From CAVTPD01 sp963736575 (GTDB taxonomy: Bacteria > Bacteroidota > Bacteroidia > Cytophagales > JAAEPT01), in contig CAVTPD010000001.1 of NCBI GenBank assembly GCA_963736575.1, forward strand, positions 1,488,001 to 1,552,000: a DNA stretch of 64,000 nucleotides, read 5' to 3'. A program made the position numbers and the translations under genes. The stretch's first letter is position 1. Each line of letters begins with the position of its first letter. The notes beneath the pieces were generated by a model, which did no database searches, was not told the DNA's origin, and saw only the letters and a list, made by a program, of their open reading frames with translations. Of the stretch, positions 27,214-37,124 are shown one piece after another.

Positions 27214-28368
27214 TTATTCAGCATATTTAGAGATTAAACGAACCAATAATTCGTTTAGTTTTTCGGTTTGGTAATCCCCAACACTAGCTTGTAAATGGCT
27301 GTCGCCTACACCACTGTCATCGGTAATGAAAACATAGGTCCCGTTGGTAGCCATGGCCATAAAACGCATTAAAAACTCCGTTTCAATATCTGTTCCGCTG
27401 GCCGTGATAGGAATTATTTTTATCCCCAATTTAGCGGCATTATTTACCGAGTTGTGTATTTGATTTCTGATGTCGTATGTATAATGGGGCGGAGCGTCTA
27501 ATAAAAGAAATGCAATTCTTGTTTTAGCTGCTTTTGACCATTGCAATTCATTTATAGCGGTACTTAATGCAATTTCAACTGCTTCGGGTGTATCACCACC
27601 ACCACTAGCCGATTGTTCGTTTATAAAAGTTAATGTAGCGTTTATATCAGCTGTAAGATCTGATTTTTTGGTAAGGTATTCCTCGTTATGATCTCTGTAA
27701 AATACAGCTGAAGTAAGAATACTAAGTCCAGAATTACTGTTTTCTACGTTATTAATAACGTCTTTTAAGTCTTCCTTTAAGAATTCTAATTCATCACCCA
27801 TTGAACCGGTGGCATCTACAATAAAGGATAATTCTATGGTGTTATTATTTTCACTGGTTTGTTCTACTACTACTTCATTTACACCTTCGCCAATTAATGT
27901 AAGGTCTTGTTGAATTTCTTTGCCATTAATTTTTAGCTCAAGATCACTTAGATCAGTATAATTATACGAGTCGTTTAACTCTAACCAAAGTTCGGCTTTA
28001 CCAGAATTATCGCTAATAGCTGTCCAATACACATTGTTGTAATTTTTTTCTACTAATTCTACCGTAGCATTTATTATAGGTGAATTATTTAGGTCTTTAA
28101 CTACAACAGAAATTCTAGAGTTTGGGTAAAATTCCCAGTATTCTTTGGTTTGAGAATATTCAGTGCCCAACATCATTCCATTCCAGAAGTCCCAATGTTC
28201 TAAATCATTCCATTCACCGGCTGTAATTACACCCGATTCGGCCTGTTGGTTATTACTTCTACCCGAAGTATTGGTTGCTGGGGTAGGGTATGTACTTGCT
28301 GGTACATCTGTATCCTTTTCACAAGAAAATAGGATAATGCTTAAAAAAATAATTACAAGGTATTTCAT
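27214..28368 (-). CDS. vWA domain lipoprotein
   Basis: A 384-residue lipoprotein with a signal ending at Cys16 (LFSC). A low-complexity Thr/Ser/Asn linker follows, then a beta-sandwich of carboxypeptidase-regulatory type (residues ~82-170: ISVVVKDLNNSPIINATVEL). The vWA domain (residues ~178-380) has an intact MIDAS, Asp185 to Ser189 (DATGS), and SGGGDTPEA. It should bind a divalent metal and mediate protein contacts at the cell envelope; the ligand is unknown. Single gene with its own terminator. Confidence 0.85.
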   Translation of the reverse strand: MKYLVIIFLSIILFSCEKDTDVPASTYPTPATNTSGRSNNQQAESGVITAGEWNDLEHWDFWNGMMLGTEYSQTKEYWEFYPNSRISVVVKDLNNSPIINATVELVEKNYNNVYWTAISDNSGKAELWLELNDSYNYTDLSDLELKINGKEIQQDLTLIGEGVNEVVVEQTSENNNTIELSFIVDATGSMGDELEFLKEDLKDVINNVENSNSGLSILTSAVFYRDHNEEYLTKKSDLTADINATLTFINEQSASGGGDTPEAVEIALSTAINELQWSKAAKTRIAFLLLDAPPHYTYDIRNQIHNSVNNAAKLGIKIIPITASGTDIETEFLMRFMAMATNGTYVFITDDSGVGDSHLQASVGDYQTEKLNELLVRLISKYAE

Positions 28369-28478
28369 CTCGGTACTTTAAAAGTTTGTTAAGCACTAAG
28401 TTAGAATGGTTCTAAATAAATAACTACTGTTTAATGTGAAATAATTATTAAGATAGGGTAAAGTTTTACTAGGTAATG

Positions 28479-29738
28479 TTAATCACCTCTTTTATACTTC
28501 CGAATAATAATACCCAAAGGGCGGTCATAGTTAATGTAATTATTAGCCCAGCCAATAAAGGTGACCAGTTTGTTTCTGAAACCTACCAAAGACAATAAAT
28601 GAATGAACATCCATAAAAACCAGGCTAGTCTTCCGTGGAAATGCAATTGAGGTAAATCAACAACCGCTTTGTTTTTACCAATGGTAGCCATAGTTCCTTT
28701 ATTATGGTATTCAAAGGGTAACATAGCTTGTCCTTTTAACATTAGTTTAAGGTTTTTTGCTAAATGTTCCCCTTGTTGTATGGCAACTTGTGCTAACATA
28801 GGATGCCCTTTTGGGTTTTTCTCATCAACCTTTGCGGCAATATCACCAATTGCAAAAATATTTTCTGCGTTTATTACTTGGTTAAAATCATTTACAGAAA
28901 CACGGTTTCCTTTTACAATACTATTTTCTTCTAGACCATCAATTACAGCTCCTTTAACCCCTGCAGTCCAAATAACGGTTTCGGTGTGGAATTCTTCTTT
29001 ATCTTTTACATAAAGGGCATGACCATCAAACTTTTCTACTAAAGCGTTTAATTTAACATTCACCCCCAGCTTTTCTAAATAATGTAAACTGGCTTTAGAT
29101 GATTTTTCAGACATGGCAGCTAATAACTTATCGGCTGCTTCAAAAAGATTAATCTCCATTTGGTTGAAGTCAAATTCTGGGAAGTCTTTTGGGAATACAT
29201 TCTTCTTCATTTCCGCTAAAGCACCTGCCAGTTCAATACCTGCTGGGCCACCACCAATAATAGCTATGTTTACTACTTCTTTTTTATCTTCTAGATCATT
29301 TAATGTAATTACCTTTTCTAAATTCTGCATTAAAAAACTGCGTATGTCTAAAGCATTTGTGATGGACTTTAAGGGTAGTAGTTTATCTTTAATAGGTTCG
29401 AAATTGAAAAAGTTATTGGTGCTACCACAGGCAATCACTAAATAATCGTAGTCTATATCACCTATGTTTGTGGTTATGGTAGATTCCTTGGGATTAATCC
29501 GTTGAGTTTCCGCCATCCTGAAACGTACCTTAGTACCTCTTAAAATTCTTCTAATAGGATAAACCACATTGTCGGGTTCTAAACCACCGGTAGCTACTTG
29601 GTATAATAAAGGTTGAAAAGTATGGTAGTTATTGATGTCTACTAAAAGTACATCTAAATCGGGATTGTTTTTTAGTTTTTTGGCTAAGGAAATTCCCGCA
29701 AAACCAGCCCCAATAATTACTAACTTTTTCTTTTCCAT
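28479..29738 (-). CDS. ndh: Type II NADH dehydrogenase (NDH-2)
   Basis: A 419-residue FAD-dependent NADH:quinone oxidoreductase. The first dinucleotide fold is VIIGAGFAGISLAKKL (FAD), the second IAIIGGGPAGIELAGALAE (NADH), and FAIGDIA is the C-terminal FAD motif. The C-terminal amphipathic/hydrophobic segment (LAWFLWMFIHLLSLVGFRNK) binds the membrane surface and is typical of NDH-2. It transfers electrons from NADH to menaquinone without pumping protons. Confidence 0.93.
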   Translation of the reverse strand: MEKKKLVIIGAGFAGISLAKKLKNNPDLDVLLVDINNYHTFQPLLYQVATGGLEPDNVVYPIRRILRGTKVRFRMAETQRINPKESTITTNIGDIDYDYLVIACGSTNNFFNFEPIKDKLLPLKSITNALDIRSFLMQNLEKVITLNDLEDKKEVVNIAIIGGGPAGIELAGALAEMKKNVFPKDFPEFDFNQMEINLFEAADKLLAAMSEKSSKASLHYLEKLGVNVKLNALVEKFDGHALYVKDKEEFHTETVIWTAGVKGAVIDGLEENSIVKGNRVSVNDFNQVINAENIFAIGDIAAKVDEKNPKGHPMLAQVAIQQGEHLAKNLKLMLKGQAMLPFEYHNKGTMATIGKNKAVVDLPQLHFHGRLAWFLWMFIHLLSLVGFRNKLVTFIGWANNYINYDRPLGIIIRKYKRGD

Positions 29739-29810
29739 GGTTACAAGTATTTGGAAGAAGTTAACGATTTAAAACTGGGTTTTGTTCATCTATTATTTAG
29801 GATATCATTT

Positions 29811-30668
29811 TTAATAACTTTTACTCATGTCCTCATCCACAACAATAATAAAATTGGCCAGTTTATGATTTTCTTTTTCTAATTCTGAAAGGTCAGCTTG
29901 TTCAACCGTAGAAATAGTAAGGTATTTTAAGCTCGGTTCTTGTTGTTGTAAATACCATAAAATGCCTTCGTAGTTGTTAGAGTGATACGCACCATTAAAG
30001 TGAAGGAAAATAGAATCTTCTTTTCTGTTTTTAAGTATAAAATAAGCCATAGTAGCGTCTTTTATGGCTTGTGCTTGGGCTAAAAAGGTGGTGCCGTGTC
30101 CGCCCATCATCGCCGACATGTTTTTATAACCGGGTAATTCTGGGTCATAAGAAATTGGTAGGGGAGCTATCCAAATTTTAACACTTTCTGGTAGCGTGTC
30201 TAAAACTACAAAATCATTTTTGTACACCATTTTGGCGTAACTACGTGGGATGTTGGTGGCTATAAAAGGAAGTTTATTTTCTTTAGCGAAATCAACTAGA
30301 GGCAAATAATCGGTTTTAAAATTAGTCCATAAACGGGCGTTGGTGTCTAAGCCTTTTACATCTAAACTATCTAATAAATAAAAATCTAAAGCGGTCTGAT
30401 TATCGCTTTCAATCATTTCGGCACCAAGAATTAATAGTTTATTGGCGTAAAGATCTTTGCTTAATTCTAGTTGTAACCAATGGTCTATTGGGTTGTTGTG
30501 AAATTCACCAAATAGAATCACATCGGCCTCTAGCGCCGCTTTCATTAGTTTTTTGTAATTGCTTTTCTTTCCTTCCGAAGAAAATAAAGCATAAGGCGAC
30601 TTGTTTTGTGCGTATGCACTTGTAATTAGAAGACTAAAAAAGAGAAGTGATAATGTGTTTTTTATCAT
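29811..30668 (-). CDS. ChaN family haem/iron-related exported protein
   Basis: A 285-residue protein of the ChaN family with a signal peptide ending SAYAQ. Diagnostic segments are DVILFGEFHNNPIDH, GAEMIESDNQTALD, MGGHGTTFLAQAQ and HFNGAYHS. ChaN of Campylobacter binds haem and is iron-regulated, so a role in haem uptake is possible; no TonB receptor or other iron gene is adjacent. The gene is divergent from the FUSC gene. Confidence 0.85.
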   Translation of the reverse strand: MIKNTLSLLFFSLLITSAYAQNKSPYALFSSEGKKSNYKKLMKAALEADVILFGEFHNNPIDHWLQLELSKDLYANKLLILGAEMIESDNQTALDFYLLDSLDVKGLDTNARLWTNFKTDYLPLVDFAKENKLPFIATNIPRSYAKMVYKNDFVVLDTLPESVKIWIAPLPISYDPELPGYKNMSAMMGGHGTTFLAQAQAIKDATMAYFILKNRKEDSIFLHFNGAYHSNNYEGILWYLQQQEPSLKYLTISTVEQADLSELEKENHKLANFIIVVDEDMSKSY

Positions 30669-30769
30669 GTTAAAAGGGATGAAATCCTGTTTAATATTGA
30701 AATAGAGTGGTTTTTGTTTGTCTGAAAAAGATTATTAACTACATTGACCAAAACAATCTTCTAGGCGCT

Positions 30770-31306
30770 ATGGCAACTCGCATTACAATATCGAAAGAAG
30801 AGGTGAAAAATACCACCAATAGTGTTTTTTACACGGGCTTACAAAACTTCCTAATCGTTATTTTTTCGTTTACCTGTGGGTATTATGTTACTTCAACGGT
30901 AGATCATTCTTCACCAGCAATTGATGGTTTGTGGGCGGTGATTTCTGCTATTTTGGTTTTTCAGAATACGTATTCCGAAACCCTTAAATCGGCACAGGTA
31001 CGAATAATTGGGGCGCTTATTGGTTCGGTGATTGCCAGTTTGTATTTAAGCTTTTTCGAGTTTTCAGTATTTGGAATGGGGTTTTGTATCTTTATGGGGG
31101 TTCTGGTGTGTTATGTGGCACATATTCCAGATAAAGTAAGAATTACATCTGTATCGGTTTCTGTGGTGCTGTTGGTTTCTTCCGTTAATCCAGAAATCAA
31201 TCCGTTCTTAAATGGTTCTTTACGCTTTGTAGAATCTATTATAGGTTCTGCGGTAGCTATTGGCGTTTCGCTTATCCCAATTCCTAGGGAGATTGTTAAA
31301 AAGTAG
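30770..31306 (+). CDS. FUSC-like membrane protein
   Basis: A 178-residue membrane protein with about five helices, matching the N-terminal membrane module of FUSC/aromatic acid exporter family proteins (GLWAVISAILVFQNTYSETLKSAQVRIIGALIGSVIAS). The soluble half found in full-size exporters is missing, which is normal for this small subgroup. I prefer the ATG at 30770 (ATRITISKEE) over the GTG at 30707. Probably forms an oligomeric exporter; substrate unknown. Confidence 0.8.
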   Translation: MATRITISKEEVKNTTNSVFYTGLQNFLIVIFSFTCGYYVTSTVDHSSPAIDGLWAVISAILVFQNTYSETLKSAQVRIIGALIGSVIASLYLSFFEFSVFGMGFCIFMGVLVCYVAHIPDKVRITSVSVSVVLLVSSVNPEINPFLNGSLRFVESIIGSAVAIGVSLIPIPREIVKK

Positions 31307-31379
31307 TTGGTTTGGCTGCTATTTCTGTTTCATAATCTATTTCTTTTGACTTAACTTCATCTTACTAAAAACAAAAAAG

Positions 31380-32399
31380 GTGTCGTTTAAACATAAGGTA
31401 AAAATCAATTGGTCAACCATTTTTGGAGCATTATCCTTTGGTGCTATGGTGCCTACTTTTTTCTTGCCTATAGAACTTTGGACTCACGAACATGCTATCT
31501 CTATTGTGGTTGCTACCTTAACCGCGTTTGTTATTTGGGAAGGCAGTAAGTTGATTCAAAGTGTGGTGTTGTATTATTTCCCTTGGGAAAAAAGTATTGG
31601 TAAACACTTGGGGATGGAAGTGCTGTTGATTTTCTTGTTCAGTTCGTTAATTCTTATTGCCGGGGTTTTGATTTACGGCCAAATGGCTTCTTCCATAGAA
31701 ATTACGTTTAGAATTCTAATACGGAACAATATTGTAGCCTTTATTCTGGCGCTTTTATTTATTGGGTTTAACGAAAGTGCTTTTCTGTTTAATAAATGGA
31801 AGGATTCTTTATTGGAACAAGAGCGCTTAAAAGAAGAAAGTTTAAAAGCCCGTTTGGAAGGATTAATGCAGCAAATGGATCCTCATTTTCTATTCAATAG
31901 TTTAAGTGTTTTGAGTGGGGTAGTGTATAAAGATCCTGTATTAGCCGATGATTATATTACGCGTTTATCACGCGTTTACCGCTATTCTTTGGAACACAAA
32001 GAGGAAACAACTATTCCTTTAGAAAAGGAATTAAATTTTGCCGAAACCTATTTTTTCTTGATGAAAGTACGCTTTGGCGAAGCGATTAAAATGGATTTAA
32101 AACGTCCGAAAGATGAAACACAGTTGTTTGTGCCTACTTTTTCTATTCAACTGTTGATTGAAAATGCTATTAAACACAATCAAATCACCTTAGAACATCC
32201 TTTGAATATTTCGGTAGCGGTAGAAAATAATTATTTGGTGGTGAAGAACAATTTAACACCACGAAAAGCTTCGGAAGGAACAAAAGTGGGGTTACATAAC
32301 TTAAAAACGCGTTTTCAGTATTTGACTGATAAAGAAGTATTGATTGAAAAAACGGACGATACTTTTAAAGTAAGTTTACCGCTGATTCATACACGATGA
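31380..32399 (+). CDS. LytS/YehU-type sensor histidine kinase
   Basis: A 339-residue membrane kinase. Four hydrophobic helices (residues ~13-135) form the sensor, with no extracellular domain. A short coiled coil (LLEQERLKEESLKARLEGL) leads into the His_kinase module with His169 in QQMDPHFLFNSL and the N-box LLIENAIKHN of the ATPase part. The start codon is GTG. It overlaps the LytTR regulator by four bases (ATGA), so the pair works as a two-component system. The signal sensed is unknown. Confidence 0.92.
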   Translation: MSFKHKVKINWSTIFGALSFGAMVPTFFLPIELWTHEHAISIVVATLTAFVIWEGSKLIQSVVLYYFPWEKSIGKHLGMEVLLIFLFSSLILIAGVLIYGQMASSIEITFRILIRNNIVAFILALLFIGFNESAFLFNKWKDSLLEQERLKEESLKARLEGLMQQMDPHFLFNSLSVLSGVVYKDPVLADDYITRLSRVYRYSLEHKEETTIPLEKELNFAETYFFLMKVRFGEAIKMDLKRPKDETQLFVPTFSIQLLIENAIKHNQITLEHPLNISVAVENNYLVVKNNLTPRKASEGTKVGLHNLKTRFQYLTDKEVLIEKTDDTFKVSLPLIHTR

Positions 32400-33142
32400 A
32401 AGTATTAATTGTAGAAGACGAATTATTTTCAGCTGAAAAGTTACAGGCGTTACTCAAAAACTTGCGCCCGAATATTGAAGTTCTGGCCGTTCTTTCTACC
32501 GTGCAGCATGCGATAGAATGGTTTAAAAACAACGAAGAACCCGATCTAGCTTTTCTGGATATTCATTTGGGAGATAGCTCTGTTTTTGATTTGTTTGAAG
32601 AAATTGAATTGAACATCCCCGTGATTTTTACCACAGCTTTTGACCAATACGCTATACAAGCTTTTAAGGTAAATAGCGTCTATTATTTGCTAAAACCTAT
32701 TGACCGAGAAGAGTTAGAATTAGCACTTCAGAAATTTGAAAACAATAAGGGGGCCATACAATTAAATCCGCAAGTGATTGAAGAAATGGTGCAATCTGTT
32801 CAGAAAGAAAAAAAACGCTTTTTGGTGAAAACAGGCAATCATTTTATTTCGGTACCTACAGATGATGTTTTTTATTTCGAAAGTGAAAACAAGCTAACGT
32901 ATTTAGTCACCGAGAAAAAACGTTATGCATTGGATCAGTCGTTAGAACAACTAGAAGGGATGTTGAACCCAACTCAATTTTTTAGAATCAACCGAAATAT
33001 GTTGGTTTCACACCAAGCTATTGAACAAATTCACAACCATTTTAACGGCCGATTAAAACTGGCACTTTTCCCACCAAGGGAAGAAGAAATACTAGTAAGT
33101 CGTGAACGGGTATTGAATTTTAAGAATTGGCTGGATTCGTAA
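32396..33142 (+). CDS. LytTR family response regulator
   Basis: A 248-residue regulator. The receiver domain has acidic residues Glu7/Asp8, the phosphoacceptor Asp55 (FLDIHLGD) and Lys at LLKPID. The LytTR DNA-binding domain (residues ~140-245) shows FLVKTGNHFISVPTDDVFYFESENK and FFRINRNMLVS. It should be phosphorylated by the kinase encoded just upstream. Targets are not known; LytTR proteins bind direct repeats, and I found none clearly assignable in the nearby promoters. Confidence 0.93.
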   Translation: MKVLIVEDELFSAEKLQALLKNLRPNIEVLAVLSTVQHAIEWFKNNEEPDLAFLDIHLGDSSVFDLFEEIELNIPVIFTTAFDQYAIQAFKVNSVYYLLKPIDREELELALQKFENNKGAIQLNPQVIEEMVQSVQKEKKRFLVKTGNHFISVPTDDVFYFESENKLTYLVTEKKRYALDQSLEQLEGMLNPTQFFRINRNMLVSHQAIEQIHNHFNGRLKLALFPPREEEILVSRERVLNFKNWLDS

Positions 33143-33187
33143 GCTACGGTTCGGTAGAGAAGTATTACAATTCAGTAAGGTAGAACT

Positions 33188-33215
33188 ACAGCTCGTCGTA
33201 AAAAGCTGTTTTTTT
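33188..33215 (+). terminator. Terminator of the kinase/regulator operon
   Basis: ACAGCT and AGCTGT form a stem with a ten-base loop, followed by seven T, 45 bp after the response regulator stop. Confidence 0.8.
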
Positions 33216-33256
33216 AGTTGATAATAGGGGATATTCGATAAAAAACTAAATCAGAT

Positions 33257-34039
33257 ATGACCGCAATTATCATTTTCTTTCTTATCCATTGGTATGGGTC
33301 TTTATTCTTTCAGACCTTCTTTTTGCACCGTTATGCGGCACACAAAGCTTTTACAATGTCGCCTTTCTGGGAAAAAGTGTTCTACGTTCTTACTTGGGTA
33401 TTTCAGGGTTCAAATTATTTAAGTCCGTACGGATATGGCGTAATGCACCGTATGCACCATGCCTTTGCCGATACCGAAGAAGATCCGCATTCACCAAAAT
33501 ACAGTACTAGTATTTTTGATATGATGTGGAAGACTAAAACCATCTATTCGCAAATCAATAAAAAGAAAGTTGCGGTAGATCCTAAGTTTACTAAAGACGT
33601 ACCCGACTGGAGATCGTTTGACAATTTCGCTTCTAGTTATGTAAGCCGAATTGCTTGGGGAACGTTTTACGTATTGTTCTACTTCTATTTTGCACCGTCA
33701 CCATGGTTCTATTTATTGCTGCCGGTTCATTTCTTAATGTCGCCAATACACGGGGCAATTATTAACTGGTTTGCACACAAAGTGGGGTACATTAGTTTTA
33801 AAGTAAAAGATACGTCTAAAAACTTAATGCCTTGGGACATCTTTATGATGGGTGAAGGCTACCACAATAACCACCACACACACGGAACAAGAGCCAACTT
33901 TGCTATAAAATGGTACGAGTTTGACCCAAGTTATGTGTTAATCAAATTGTTTGATGTGTTGGGAATTATTAAACTTTCGGCAGAAAACAAAAAATCAAAG
34001 TCTATAAAACTGGATGAAGTAAAAGCGAAAGCAGCCTAA
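33257..34039 (+). CDS. Acyl-CoA/fatty acid desaturase
   Basis: A 260-residue membrane di-iron desaturase. The three His boxes are present: HRYAAH (His24, His29), HRMHH and HNNHH. Two hydrophobic helical pairs (1-20, 136-165) fit the family topology. The short form without N-terminal extension resembles delta-9-type acyl-CoA desaturases. It introduces a double bond in acyl chains for membrane fluidity. A second desaturase of a different subgroup lies at 56355-57458. Flanked by terminators on both sides. Confidence 0.9.
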   Translation: MTAIIIFFLIHWYGSLFFQTFFLHRYAAHKAFTMSPFWEKVFYVLTWVFQGSNYLSPYGYGVMHRMHHAFADTEEDPHSPKYSTSIFDMMWKTKTIYSQINKKKVAVDPKFTKDVPDWRSFDNFASSYVSRIAWGTFYVLFYFYFAPSPWFYLLLPVHFLMSPIHGAIINWFAHKVGYISFKVKDTSKNLMPWDIFMMGEGYHNNHHTHGTRANFAIKWYEFDPSYVLIKLFDVLGIIKLSAENKKSKSIKLDEVKAKAA

Positions 34040-34066
34040 AAAACGCTTTTACCGACAGCCTTTGTT

Positions 34067-34102
34067 AAGCCAACCTAAAGTAATTTGGGTTGGCTTTTTT
34101 TT
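34067..34102 (+). terminator. Terminator of the desaturase gene
   Basis: AAGCCAACC and GGTTGGCTT pair perfectly (9 bp) around a 12-base loop and are followed by eight T. Confidence 0.92.
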
Positions 34103-34165
34103 GGTAACTATAATTTGTTTGAATGCAGGTTTAAGTAGAAAAATCTATGGGGATATTTAATATAA

Positions 34166-34199
34166 AGATAGCCGGCTTTTAAATGAAAGCCGGCTATCT
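34166..34199 (-). terminator. Terminator of the 34204-36006 gene
   Basis: A perfect 14-bp stem (AGATAGCCGGCTTT with AAAGCCGGCTATCT) around a six-base loop begins five bases beyond the stop codon. The following minus-strand bases are T-rich but broken (ATCTTTATATT). Confidence 0.75.
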
Positions 34200-34203
34200 G
34201 TTT

Positions 34204-36006
34204 TTAATACGTCAATTCAATTAATTCGAACGTTATTTTTTCAAGATTCTCTTCATCTTGTAAGCCTATAAGATACATTTTGTCATTTTCAGGGATGTAG
34301 ATATAAGAGTTGTGGCTATAAAGATTTACAAATTTTTCATCCGAAGGTTTATAAGACGAGATCTGGTTTTCAGTAAATGAAATGCTTACAACATTAGGTT
34401 TTGTTATATAATATCCACCATCTTCAGCATTTTGTTGATTATCAAAGAAATTAAATTTCTTGTAATCTACGGGAGTTGATTTTTTTCTAATTTCTTCATT
34501 AAAAACAAGAATAATTTTATCGGTGTCTTTAATTAAGGTATAATATACTGTTGGTGTTTTCTGATTTACTTGTCTTGTTAAACCATAAATACAATCTACT
34601 TTTGCTTCAGAAGTGTTGATTTCAAGTGCATAAAGCCCAGCGTAACTGTAAATAGCTTGTTGAGTAATTAATCCCGATTGAGGGTTTTTTACGGCGTCCT
34701 GAACTTTGTTTTTATACTCATATACATAAAGTAAGTTTCCGTTGTCTAACAAAGTTTGTTCTAACAATGTTGTGTTGTCAAAATTCCTGAAAAAGCTTTT
34801 AGCAAAATCAGAATTACCTGAAAAATGAATATCAGAGAGATTTTGGTTTGTCACATTTACTGTTTCTTCATTAACGTTGATAATGTTTATGCCCTTCCCG
34901 TGATCAAAATCAATTAAATAACTAGTTCCATTATTTTGAAAAGACAATTTAGGAAGCAATTCTCTTTTGTTTTCCCCAAACTTAAATTCATGCTTATACT
35001 TCATTGTTCCTTTCTCATCCAAAACAGCCACTGTATACTTTGAAGGATCTGGGTCATTGTATTTTTTTTGATAAGCAGTTTGTCCAAATAAACAAACTAC
35101 ATTTCCCGATTTATTAGCGAAGTCATTTACATATCCTAAATAAGCTTCGTCCTTAACAAAATTGAATTTAATAGTTGTGTTGCCAACAATTTTTCCGGTA
35201 TTGCTGTAAGTAACAAATGCAAACTCTTTATATTCATTCCACTTAAATTCTTTTCCTTTTCTTCTAGCACTTTCTAGACGTGTTATTGTGTTTTTATGTG
35301 GATTGTAAGCTCCTTTTTCATGGTTGTACCATAATTTGTAGTCACCAGAGAAATTAAAAGCCTCTTGTTCTACACGTTTGAATTCATACTGATATACCGA
35401 AAAGTTATTTTCTTCATTATAGATATTCTGAAAATATTTTTCAGTTAAATCACCTAGATGATTAAATTCAAGCCCCAAATAATCTTCACTTGATTTAGAA
35501 CCTTTAAATTCGGCAATGCTAGCAGGATAGTTTTTAGTAACCTCTTGAAGTCTCATGTCTGTTTCATTGTTTCCAAGAGTTCCATAACCAGTTTCCTCGG
35601 TAGTACCTTCAATGGTGTAGTTGGTGTATTCTTTTTCTGAAAAATCCAACAAGTTAAGATTAAAGGTTTCTGTTTTAGCTGTGTTATCACTTAGGTTAAA
35701 AGAACTCACTCCTAAAACAGGGTACCATTTAAAACCACTAGTGAGATTTATTTTCTTATCTGTTTTAGCAACTATTGCATGTTTATAAAATCGGGAATAG
35801 ATATTAAGGTTTCCGTTAATTATTTCGTAACCCTTAATATAAAATCGAAAATCTGGATTTTTACCATCCGAAAATTCAAAATCAGAGGGGGCTAAATTTG
35901 GAAGCCCAAGTGTAGTTTCAAGTATTTTTTCTGTTTGTGCTTGTACGTTTTCTTTCGTTAAAAAAAGAACTAAAACAAAGGCATAAAAAAAGATTCTGAA
36001 ATTCAT
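34204..36006 (-). CDS. Exported protein of unknown function
   Basis: A 600-residue protein with a signal peptide (first ~23 residues, ending VQAQ). The rest is rich in Asn, Lys, Phe and Tyr and mostly beta-type, with several repeated strand patterns such as NGNLNIYSRFYKH and GDYKLWYNHEKG, which may indicate a propeller-like or repeat fold. No enzyme motif and no T9SS C-terminal sorting domain are visible. I do not recognise the family. Single gene with its own terminator. Confidence 0.7.
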   Translation of the reverse strand: MNFRIFFYAFVLVLFLTKENVQAQTEKILETTLGLPNLAPSDFEFSDGKNPDFRFYIKGYEIINGNLNIYSRFYKHAIVAKTDKKINLTSGFKWYPVLGVSSFNLSDNTAKTETFNLNLLDFSEKEYTNYTIEGTTEETGYGTLGNNETDMRLQEVTKNYPASIAEFKGSKSSEDYLGLEFNHLGDLTEKYFQNIYNEENNFSVYQYEFKRVEQEAFNFSGDYKLWYNHEKGAYNPHKNTITRLESARRKGKEFKWNEYKEFAFVTYSNTGKIVGNTTIKFNFVKDEAYLGYVNDFANKSGNVVCLFGQTAYQKKYNDPDPSKYTVAVLDEKGTMKYKHEFKFGENKRELLPKLSFQNNGTSYLIDFDHGKGINIINVNEETVNVTNQNLSDIHFSGNSDFAKSFFRNFDNTTLLEQTLLDNGNLLYVYEYKNKVQDAVKNPQSGLITQQAIYSYAGLYALEINTSEAKVDCIYGLTRQVNQKTPTVYYTLIKDTDKIILVFNEEIRKKSTPVDYKKFNFFDNQQNAEDGGYYITKPNVVSISFTENQISSYKPSDEKFVNLYSHNSYIYIPENDKMYLIGLQDEENLEKITFELIELTY

Positions 36007-36149
36007 TGTAGTAGATTAAAATTAATTTAAACGTTAAATATAAGTCTTAAATCCATATGTCTTGTGTTAATGTTGTTGTAAGTTTTTAATAAAACCTATA
36101 AAATAAGCTTGTTAATATTGCATAAATAGCTGATTAACTTATTTGTAAA

Positions 36150-36890
36150 CTAAACCAGATGCTTAATTTCAGTCCATAGTTTTTGGTACGCCAAGGCGGG
36201 TTTAGACCGTGCCGAAAAAGCCATAACTGGGCTTTGGTGAATCCCCATTTTTTCTACGAAACTAGAATTAGGGATGATAGAATTTAAGGCATTGTACTTG
36301 TTTTTAGAAAACTCTTCAAGAGTTTCTTTGTGCAAGTTTCTTCTTAAATCTACCATGTTAAAGAAAGGTATAATCTTCTTCGGTTTGTACTTGTTGGCTT
36401 TAAAGAAGTCTTTCACTTGGTGGTAGGTTCTTTCTGAAAGGGTAGAAGGAATCATAGGGAAAAGTACTACATCTGCTGTGTTAAAAATATTCTCTGATAA
36501 TAAAGTTAACATAGGCGGACAATCGATAAACACATAATCAAATTCTTTTTTTATTTCGGAAAGCACCTTTTTAAGCCGGTTATCCGATTTCTTCAATTCG
36601 TCTAAAACCAAATCCACATCTCTGCTATTAATATCCGCCGGAATAATAAATAGATTCTCGTAATCCGTCTTTTTAATCACATCTTCCAAAGAGGATTCTT
36701 GTTTAAAAATACGTTCTAGTCCCCCTTTTAATTTTGATTTTTTAGCCAAATAAAAGGTAGTACTGCTTTGTGGATCTAAGTCCCATATTAAGGTTTTTTT
36801 GCCTTCTTTAGCAGCTAAAAAAGCTAAGTTCACACAAGAGGAAGTTTTTCCGACTCCTCCCTTAAGGTTGTAGAGCGCAAAGGTTTTCAT
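36150..36890 (-). CDS. ParA/MinD-like ATPase, orphan
   Basis: A 246-residue ATPase of the ParA type. The deviant Walker A motif is LKGGVGKTSS with Lys10 and Lys15; Walker B is FDYVFIDCPP; WDLDPQSSTT is the A' region. Such proteins form nucleotide-dependent dimers that position DNA or protein cargo. No parB, parS or chemotaxis cargo gene lies next to it, so it is more likely a solo chromosomal ParA than the chromosome-partition ParA, which is usually encoded with ParB. Confidence 0.88.
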   Translation of the reverse strand: MKTFALYNLKGGVGKTSSCVNLAFLAAKEGKKTLIWDLDPQSSTTFYLAKKSKLKGGLERIFKQESSLEDVIKKTDYENLFIIPADINSRDVDLVLDELKKSDNRLKKVLSEIKKEFDYVFIDCPPMLTLLSENIFNTADVVLFPMIPSTLSERTYHQVKDFFKANKYKPKKIIPFFNMVDLRRNLHKETLEEFSKNKYNALNSIIPNSSFVEKMGIHQSPVMAFSARSKPALAYQKLWTEIKHLV

Positions 36891-37124
36891 GCAACAGATC
36901 GTAATTCGTTAAGTGCTGAAAATCATTAATATTTAGTCTTTAAACAATCTTTCTGTTGCCTAGATTGTTTTATGAACTAAGATTTAAACTGGGCTTAATA
37001 TTTAAGTAAGAAAAGAAAGGTCTCCATAAGAACTAGTCAAAATAGAATAGCCCGTAAATCATTGTAAAACTTTTTTGGTTTATTACTGTTTAGGAATTGA
37101 ATACCCCAATTGAATTAAAATCTT

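Noticed and set aside
36150..36890. Chromosome partition ParA marking the replication origin
   Set aside because: No parB, parS-like sites, dnaA or rsmG/mnmG is nearby; an orphan ParA fits better.
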